Below are positions 59,124 to 64,000 of a DNA stretch of 64,000 bases, in pieces. The DNA comes from Mycobacterium neglectum. Lineage in GTDB: Bacteria; Actinomycetota; Actinomycetes; Mycobacteriales; Mycobacteriaceae. The number at the start of each line of letters is the position of its first letter. Position 1 is the first letter of the stretch. The stretch lies in the NCBI RefSeq assembly GCF_002591975.1, contig NZ_NVQE01000010.1:90969-154968 (forward strand). Direction: 5' to 3'. Under the pieces are notes generated by a model that ran no database searches, was not told the DNA's origin, and saw nothing but the letters and a program-made list of their open reading frames with translations. The position numbers were made by a program, and so were the translations under genes.

Positions 59124-60200
59124 ATGACAACACGCACCAGCGAACTCGTTCCCAGCGACATGAAGGGGTTGTGGGGATTCGTGCCGGCCTGCTCGACGCC
59201 GGACGCCGCCGATGTCAACGCGGTCGACACGATCGACACCGATGCGCTGGCGTCTCTGGTTGATCGACTGGTTCGTGATGGTGTCGACGGCATCGTCACG
59301 ACCGGCAGCGCCGGCGAGTCGCACACCCTTTCCGACGACGAATACCGCACGCTCATCACCACGGTCGTGGAGACGGTGAACGCTCGGGTTCCGGTGTTCG
59401 TTGGTGCCAGTACGCTCAACACGCGCGACTCGATCCGACGCGCCCGCGTCATCGCCGACCTCGGGGCGGACGGGATCATGAGCGGACCGCCGATGTATTT
59501 GCCGCAGACTGCCGAGAACGCGGTCCAGTACTATAAAGACCTCGCCGAGGCCGTTCCGGAGCTGGCGATTATGATCTACCAGAACCCGCACGCGTTCCGC
59601 ATCACATTGCCGCCCGGTGCATTTAGGGAGCTGGCCCAGATTCGCAATATCGTTGCGCTCAAGCAGACCTCGATGGACATCTTCAATGTGATCGGCGCAA
59701 TCAAAGCGGTCAAGGACAAGATGTCGGTCCTCGTCTTGGACCAGTTGATGTACCCCGCAATGATGTTCGGCGCTGCCGGAGCGTGGAGCATCGACGTATG
59801 CATGGGCCCCTGGCCCGCGCTTTCGCTGCGCGATGCATGCCAGCGTGGCAACTGGACAGAGGCCGCGGCCATCGCCGACCAGATGCAGGCGCCATTTCGA
59901 ACGCTGGGTCTGACTATGGAGGAATTCCAAGCCATGCAGTCCGCCTGGTGGAAGATCGCAATCGACACTGCGGGCTATGGGCGTGCTGGGGCTGCTCGGC
60001 CGCCCTTCGTTCACATACCGCAGACCGTCGTCGACTCCGCGCACCGCTACGGTGAACGCTGGGCAGGACTTGCGGAGCGCTATCACCGGTCAAGGGAAGC
60101 CGCTGGGCTGCCGCCTGCCGCGGCGAACGGCGCCGCCGCCTCGTCATCGACGCCGGGGAAGAACCGTCAGGGCGACCTGCTGACCACTCCCGCCACCTAG
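59124..60200 (+). CDS. Hydratase-aldolase of the DapA family (PhdG/NahE-like)
   Basis: A 358-residue paralogue of the enzyme at 56611, with DGVDGIVTTGSAGESHTLSD, VFVGASTLNTRDSI, IYQNPHAF and Schiff-base Lys in IVALKQTSMD. PhdG-type enzymes cleave the product of extradiol ring opening to a hydroxy-aryl aldehyde and pyruvate, which fits the extradiol gene upstream. ATG 59124 is chosen because family similarity starts soon after; the frame is open to 59001 without it. The C-terminal ~30 residues are low complexity. Its stop overlaps the end of a convergent pseudogene. Confidence 0.87.
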   Translation: MTTRTSELVPSDMKGLWGFVPACSTPDAADVNAVDTIDTDALASLVDRLVRDGVDGIVTTGSAGESHTLSDDEYRTLITTVVETVNARVPVFVGASTLNTRDSIRRARVIADLGADGIMSGPPMYLPQTAENAVQYYKDLAEAVPELAIMIYQNPHAFRITLPPGAFRELAQIRNIVALKQTSMDIFNVIGAIKAVKDKMSVLVLDQLMYPAMMFGAAGAWSIDVCMGPWPALSLRDACQRGNWTEAAAIADQMQAPFRTLGLTMEEFQAMQSAWWKIAIDTAGYGRAGAARPPFVHIPQTVVDSAHRYGERWAGLAERYHRSREAAGLPPAAANGAAASSSTPGKNRQGDLLTTPAT

Positions 60201-60590
60201 GCGTCTAGGTCTGTAGCCAACGTCGCCAGCCCACTCAGCACCGGCTGAACTTCGGGAAGGACTGCCAAGCCGAGCACTGCGACGGTGGCGAGGTTGAACA
60301 ATGCCGCCTGCTCGCGGCCACCGACCTGGTGGGCTTCTCCGAGAGCCCGTGCACGATGATGGGTCAGCCAGTCAGGATTGTGATCGAGAGCAGCGTCAGG
60401 ATAGGAAGTCGCACCCGACCCAACGCGTCGCCGAGCACCCAGATGTTCGGCGTAACAAGCGTTTTCGCCGCCGTGGCCGCAGCGAGCATGTCACAAGTCA
60501 CAAGCGCCACGGGCGGTCTGCCAGGGACCACGCCGGCGATCACTCGGAGATGTCCGAACCCATAGGTGCGACAATCATCATCGCCTGCCG
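60197..60590 (-). pseudogene. Broken membrane-protein gene
   Basis: On the reverse strand one frame reads TYGFGHLRVIAGVVPGRPP, then ALVTCDMLAAATAAKTLVTP, then LGDALGRVRLPILTLLSITIL, and stops at 60364. A second frame carries on with RARALGEAHQVGGREQAALF, then NLATVAVLGLAVLPEVQPVL, to a TAG at 60197. Both parts look like hydrophobic helices of one protein separated by a frameshift near 60370-60400, and no start is seen. I cannot name the family. Confidence 0.45.
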
Positions 60591-61143
60591 ACTCGGGCGA
60601 TCCGGGGAGTGGAGTCGGCTAACGCCCGCCACCCGGGTGTTCGTCGGCTTCGCCGCGGACAATCGCGGCAACGACCGCCGCGAGTGCTTTCTGTTCCCGC
60701 GCCCCGCGGCCGAATGTTCATAGCAGGGCACCGACAGCACGACGATATCGCCACAGACCTCGGCCATGAGCGGCTGGCGGCCCCGGCGCAAAGGCAAGTC
60801 GGTCGAAGCGATCAACACGTCCAGTCGCGATCTTGCTTGCACTGCCGCAGCCTGCCGAACGCGTCGTAAATGCCTGATTCGTCAGGACTTAGCGTGATTT
60901 CGTCTACATAAGGTGACGCGCCAGGCGCCCGGGTATCGCGCATCCGATGGAGGCGCCACGTGAGCTCGCGTCCAGATCGGTTGTGCAGCATCGTCATTAG
61001 TTCCGCGCCGTTTTGGTCGTGGTCCATTCGGAGATGGCGTCTTGACGGGCCGGTGTGATGTATCTAGCATTCTCTACAGCGGAGGACGCATCTGTTCAGC
61101 AGAACAGAGAGTGAGTGTTGACGGGTTGATCGAGGAGTTCGGT
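60591..61143. other. Gap with a perfect inverted repeat before the orphan beta subunit
   Basis: No recognised gene. A perfect 7-base inverted repeat, TCTGTTC-AGCA-GAACAGA (61091-61108), lies 39 bases ahead of the beta-subunit start and could be an operator or leader hairpin. The rest looks like eroded sequence. Confidence 0.4.
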
Positions 61144-61146
61144 GTG

Positions 61147-61656
61147 ATGAATGCGATCGGGGTCGATCGGGATACCCGTGAGGCTGTCGAGGCGTTCATG
61201 TTCCGGGAGGCGGAGCTCCTCGATGGGGGGCAGTTCCGGGAATGGTTGGGTCTGCTTGACCCCGACATCCGGTATGTGGTTCCGGTGCGCACCACGAGGG
61301 AGGACTCCGCGGGTTGGGTGGGCGCGATCGCGCACTGGAACGACGACTACACGGGTTTGGAGATGCGGGTTCTTCGCGGCGAGACGGACTTCTCGTGGGC
61401 CGAGTCACCTCGGTCGCGGACCCGGCACTTCGTGTCCAACATCCGCACGACTGCCGGACCGGGGGCTGAAGAGTTGACCGTGCGCTCAAATCTGTTGTTC
61501 TTTCGCAGCCGCGGAGATAGCGGCCGCTGGGAGTTGCTCTCGGCCGAACGCGTCGACGTGTTGCGCCGGACCGACGATTCGCTGCGGCTGGCTCGGCGCG
61601 AGGTGTTGCTCGACCACTCGACGTTGCCCATCGACAACCTGTCGGTATTCCTGTAG
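61147..61656 (+). CDS. Orphan ring-hydroxylating dioxygenase beta subunit
   Basis: A 169-residue beta subunit: REAVEAFMFREAELLDGGQF, REWLGLLDPDIRYVVPVR, SRTRHFVSNIRTT and LARREVLLDHSTL then LSVFL. It is a normal full-length small subunit but no alpha gene is adjacent in this window. Mycobacterial polycyclic-aromatic clusters often place subunits apart, so a partner may lie beyond the edge or be the alpha at 50320. ATG 61147 (or GTG 61144) follows GAGGAG. Confidence 0.88.
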   Translation: MNAIGVDRDTREAVEAFMFREAELLDGGQFREWLGLLDPDIRYVVPVRTTREDSAGWVGAIAHWNDDYTGLEMRVLRGETDFSWAESPRSRTRHFVSNIRTTAGPGAEELTVRSNLLFFRSRGDSGRWELLSAERVDVLRRTDDSLRLARREVLLDHSTLPIDNLSVFL

Positions 61657-61716
61657 GGCCAGCTCCCCTCACCACCTCCTCGTGGATATCGCCAATTCCA
61701 GAAAGGGCCCGACCAT

Positions 61717-61770
61717 ATGACCACCGAAACAAGCGAGACGGACTTGATCGAGATGTTGGTGAAGGCGTGA
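61717..61770 (+). CDS. 17-codon reading frame, possible leader or junction remnant
   Basis: ATG 61717 has AAAGGG 8 bases upstream and encodes MTTETSETDLIEMLVKA, stopping at 61768-61770 with a GTGA overlap to the flavoprotein gene. Bases 61752-61767 (encoding MLVKA) equal the first 16 bases of the extradiol gene at 57634. It may be the stump of a deleted extradiol gene that now couples translation of the flavoprotein. Expression of the peptide is not certain. Confidence 0.4.
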   Translation: MTTETSETDLIEMLVKA

Positions 61771-63554
61771 CTGGCGTTATGGGAAGTGACCTGGATGTGT
61801 CGGTCCAAGAATGCGACGTCTTGGTGGTGGGTGGCGGGATTGGTGGAGCGCGAGCGGCACTGCGGGCCGCGGAGTTGGGGTCGTCGGTGATTTTGGTGGA
61901 GAAGGCGGTGGTGTCTCGGGCGGGGCCGATGACGTATGTGCACAGCCAGTACGCCCCTGATCACCGGGTGCAGGGGGAGGAGATGACGGAGTGGACGCGC
62001 GAGTTCGTGGTGGGCAGCAATTATTTGGCCGATCAGGATTGGGTGCAGCAGTACATCACCGAGGCCTACGACCGGGTTAACGAGCAGATCGAGTGGGGTG
62101 TGCCGTATTCAACTCATGAGGACGGGTCGCTGAAGTACGTGACGGTCCGCGGCCACAACCTTGGCACGACGCTGGGTGTGGATGGTCGCGTGTGTATGGA
62201 GATCCTCAAGGAGAGGATGAAAGCGGCGGGGGTGCGACTGTTCGAGCGGGTCGATGTGATTGATCTGCTGACCACCGACGGGTGTCGGCCCACCGCTGGT
62301 GCGGTGTGTGGTGCGGTGGGGGTAAATGTTGTCACTGGCCAGTGTCATGTCTTCACGGCGGGCAGCGTCATCCTCAACACCGGCCCTTGGTACCCCAAGC
62401 TGCATTACGCGTTCGCCGACCATTGCAGCGGGGAAGGTCATGTGGCGGCCTGGCGAGTGGGTGCCGAGTTCGCCGGCATGGAATTCGGCCAGTTCGCTGC
62501 CTGGAGTTACTTCAATCGGTCATTCTTCACACCGGGTCAAGCCAAGATTCAGGGGATCGGTGGCAAGTTCTGCAACGCGGCGGGCGAGTACTTCATGGAC
62601 CGCTATGACCCGATCTGGGGCGATAAGGGCGGGTTGTTCACCATCGCGCGCGCGATCATGACCGAGATGGTCGAGGGCCGAGGGCCGTGCTATCTCGACT
62701 TGCGTCACGTACCACAGGCGGATCTAGAGGTGCTGTATGAAGTGTCTCCGACGGTGCGGCGCGCCTTTACCGAGTTTGAGGTCGATCCCTCCACGGACCT
62801 GCTGGAGGTGACCCCGTTCATCGTGCTCGGCACGAGCAGCACCAGCGGTCCCACGATCGACCTGGACGGAGCCACCACAGTGCCCGGCCTGTACGCGGCC
62901 GGGTATGGCACGGCGTGTCCGCATTTGATGTCGGGAATTTCTGGCAGCGGGATCTCGAGCTTCTCGGCTGTTGCGGGGTACCGGGCGGGCACTGCGGCGG
63001 CGGCGCGCGGCGGTCACGCGGTAGCGCGCAGTGTGTGGGAGAACCAGGCACAGGAGAGCTTCGCGCAGTATTTCGCGCCGATGCGTCGGCTGCGGCAGGT
63101 CCGGCCGGTGGATGTGTGGAAAGCCATCGGCGAGGCGACGGCCAATCCGGCATTCGCATTGTTTAAGTCGGAGGCACGGATCGATTCAGCGCTCGCTGAG
63201 CTGTACCGGATCCGGGATCGGGTACTGCGTTACGTTTTCGCGCCGGACTATCAAGAACTTAAGAAGGCGCATGAGGTGCGCGCATACCTGACGTTGGCGA
63301 TCATCACCTGTGAGGCGATGAAGCGGCGCACCGAAAGTCGCGGGGAGCTGTTTCGTATCGACTACCCCTACGCGGACAACGATGAGTGGCTGAAGTGGCT
63401 GCTCGTGCGCCGGGGCAGCGGCGGTGAATTCGATCTGCAGTTCAGCGAACGCGACCTGCCGATCCAGTCGTGGCCGGTGCAGGCCCCGCCCGGCCGCCAT
63501 CCAAGTCCATATACCGTGCCGCAAGGCTACCGCGAGGAGGCGACGGTTCAGTGA
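61767..63554 (+). CDS. AprA/fumarate-reductase-like FAD flavoprotein
   Basis: A 595-residue flavoprotein of the succinate dehydrogenase/fumarate reductase/APS reductase superfamily: VLVVGGGIGGARAALRAAELG for FAD, VEKAVVSRAGPMTYVHSQYA (the covalent-FAD His position of SdhA is not evident), GHNLGTTLGVDG, SAGSVILNTG-like strand and the second FAD motif TTVPGLYAAGYGTACPHLMSG. Its partner is a dicluster 4Fe-4S ferredoxin overlapping by GTGA, the composition of AprAB. APS reduction is unlikely in this setting; it probably oxidises or reduces an aromatic or alicyclic intermediate. GTG 61767 or ATG 61779 may be the start. Confidence 0.83.
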   Translation: MTGVMGSDLDVSVQECDVLVVGGGIGGARAALRAAELGSSVILVEKAVVSRAGPMTYVHSQYAPDHRVQGEEMTEWTREFVVGSNYLADQDWVQQYITEAYDRVNEQIEWGVPYSTHEDGSLKYVTVRGHNLGTTLGVDGRVCMEILKERMKAAGVRLFERVDVIDLLTTDGCRPTAGAVCGAVGVNVVTGQCHVFTAGSVILNTGPWYPKLHYAFADHCSGEGHVAAWRVGAEFAGMEFGQFAAWSYFNRSFFTPGQAKIQGIGGKFCNAAGEYFMDRYDPIWGDKGGLFTIARAIMTEMVEGRGPCYLDLRHVPQADLEVLYEVSPTVRRAFTEFEVDPSTDLLEVTPFIVLGTSSTSGPTIDLDGATTVPGLYAAGYGTACPHLMSGISGSGISSFSAVAGYRAGTAAAARGGHAVARSVWENQAQESFAQYFAPMRRLRQVRPVDVWKAIGEATANPAFALFKSEARIDSALAELYRIRDRVLRYVFAPDYQELKKAHEVRAYLTLAIITCEAMKRRTESRGELFRIDYPYADNDEWLKWLLVRRGSGGEFDLQFSERDLPIQSWPVQAPPGRHPSPYTVPQGYREEATVQ

Positions 63555-63826
63555 TCGAAAGTATCGACGAGACGACGTGCGACGGGTGCAACGTCTGCAT
63601 TGACAGCTGCCCAACCGGAGTGATCCGGCTGGTGGAGGGCGACGAACCGTGGGGGACCACCAAGTGGCGAGCCAAGATCATCTACCCCAACGACTGTCAT
63701 TCCTGTCGGCTGTGCGCAATCGACTGTCACGTGGACGCCATCGTTGTCAGCCACGCACTAGTGATCCCCGACCCCTTCCTCCCCCGCGTGGAGCCCCTCG
63801 ACGACCTGTCTCTATACACCATCTAA
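63551..63826 (+). CDS. AprB-like dicluster 4Fe-4S ferredoxin
   Basis: A 91-residue protein with two cluster motifs: CDGCNVCIDSCP and CHSCRLCAIDCH. The second ends in Cys-His rather than Cys-Pro. The C-terminal tail ILP-type segment (VIPDPFLPRVEPLDDLSLYT) could wrap the flavoprotein as in AprB. It accepts or delivers electrons one at a time for the flavoprotein upstream. GTG 63551 overlaps the upstream stop and has GAGGAGG 10 bases before it. Confidence 0.85.
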   Translation: MIESIDETTCDGCNVCIDSCPTGVIRLVEGDEPWGTTKWRAKIIYPNDCHSCRLCAIDCHVDAIVVSHALVIPDPFLPRVEPLDDLSLYTI

Positions 63827-63875
63827 CGCGGCGAAGGAAACCCCTTGTGTAGTTCTGGTGGTCGCCGGTATCGTT

Positions 63876-64000
63876 AAAAAAAAAAAAAATATAGACATAA
63901 CACACATCTGAATCGCAATAGAAATAACAGAACTAATAAGATACTTCTCTAAGCAAGACACGCACAAGAGCAAACAACAAGCGCAATGCGACAAAGTAAT
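63876..64000. other. A-rich tail unlike the rest of the window
   Basis: From 63876 there is a run of 14 A, then about 110 bases rich in A and poor in G, with no codon structure, immediately after ~65 percent GC coding sequence. It may be a low-quality or chimeric contig end rather than genomic sequence. Confidence 0.5.

Larger units (their letters stand above)
29333..64000. mobile_element. Probable genomic island integrated at the ssrA 3' end (right end not seen)
   Basis: Core mycobacterial genes stop at ssrA. From there the window carries a HipA/HIRAN module, a tyrosine recombinase pointing at ssrA, aromatic catabolic operons and several decayed genes. The left boundary is placed at the tmRNA 3' end on the basis of known integration at tmRNA genes. 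No second copy of the ssrA 3' end was found by eye in the window, so the right boundary lies outside or has decayed. Whether all catabolic genes arrived with this recombinase is inference. Confidence 0.5.

Overview
The window is high-GC actinobacterial chromosome, almost certainly a fast-growing Mycobacterium (Mycolicibacterium type). The evidence is the gene order fprA / prfB - mscS - Pro-Thr-rich protein - ftsE - ftsX - smpB, a WS/DGAT acyltransferase, an MmpL transporter, mycothiol-type and FadE-type enzymes, and a tmRNA whose tag reads ADSNQRDFALAA.

Region 1 (1-29.3 kb) is core chromosome. It holds a partial WS/DGAT gene, hisN, fprA, the prfB-to-smpB operon, an EamA transporter and a membrane GGDEF/EAL protein. 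A TetR-controlled operon follows (mmpL, type III polyketide synthase, ICMT-type methyltransferase, FAD hydroxylase) that looks like a phenolic-lipid or alkylquinone pathway with its own exporter. Then come a MerR regulator, an S9 peptidase, SGNH hydrolase, thioesterase, sulfotransferase, DUF1214 protein, a paired acyl-CoA dehydrogenase, a mycothiol-dependent isomerase-like protein, a universal stress protein and tmRNA (ssrA).

Region 2 (29.3 kb to the right edge) looks like a genomic island inserted at the 3' end of ssrA. Next to ssrA lies a two-gene module (HipA-like kinase plus a HIRAN protein with a HipA-N1-like segment) and a tyrosine recombinase. Beyond it everything is aromatic catabolism, mixed with decayed genes: a cysteine-less ferredoxin, a broken phosphoglycerate mutase, a frameshifted acetaldehyde dehydrogenase and a broken membrane protein.

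The catabolic part has two blocks. Block A (33-47 kb) holds a phthalate-4,5-type Rieske oxygenase, a PanB-like enzyme, a ferredoxin and reductase, a 4,5-dihydroxyphthalate-decarboxylase-like protein, an alcohol dehydrogenase, LigK and LigJ homologues, a P450 and an aldehyde dehydrogenase. Four related palindromic sites precede its transcription units, and a FadR-type GntR regulator lies inside it. Block B (47-63.8 kb) starts with a 2-oxopent-4-enoate hydratase, a dead acetaldehyde dehydrogenase and an IclR regulator. It continues with a complete ring-hydroxylating dioxygenase (alpha, beta, dihydrodiol dehydrogenase, 3Fe-4S ferredoxin, reductase) and a phenanthrene-type lower pathway: a 1-hydroxy-2-naphthoate dioxygenase-like bicupin, two hydratase-aldolases and an extradiol dioxygenase. 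It ends with an orphan dioxygenase beta subunit and an AprA/AprB-like flavoprotein and dicluster ferredoxin pair. Two matching palindromes, near 50250 and 55469, suggest an IclR regulon. Together the blocks suggest conversion of polycyclic aromatics to phthalate- or protocatechuate-level intermediates.

The last ~125 bases are A-rich with a run of 14 A and do not resemble the rest; this may be a low-quality contig end.
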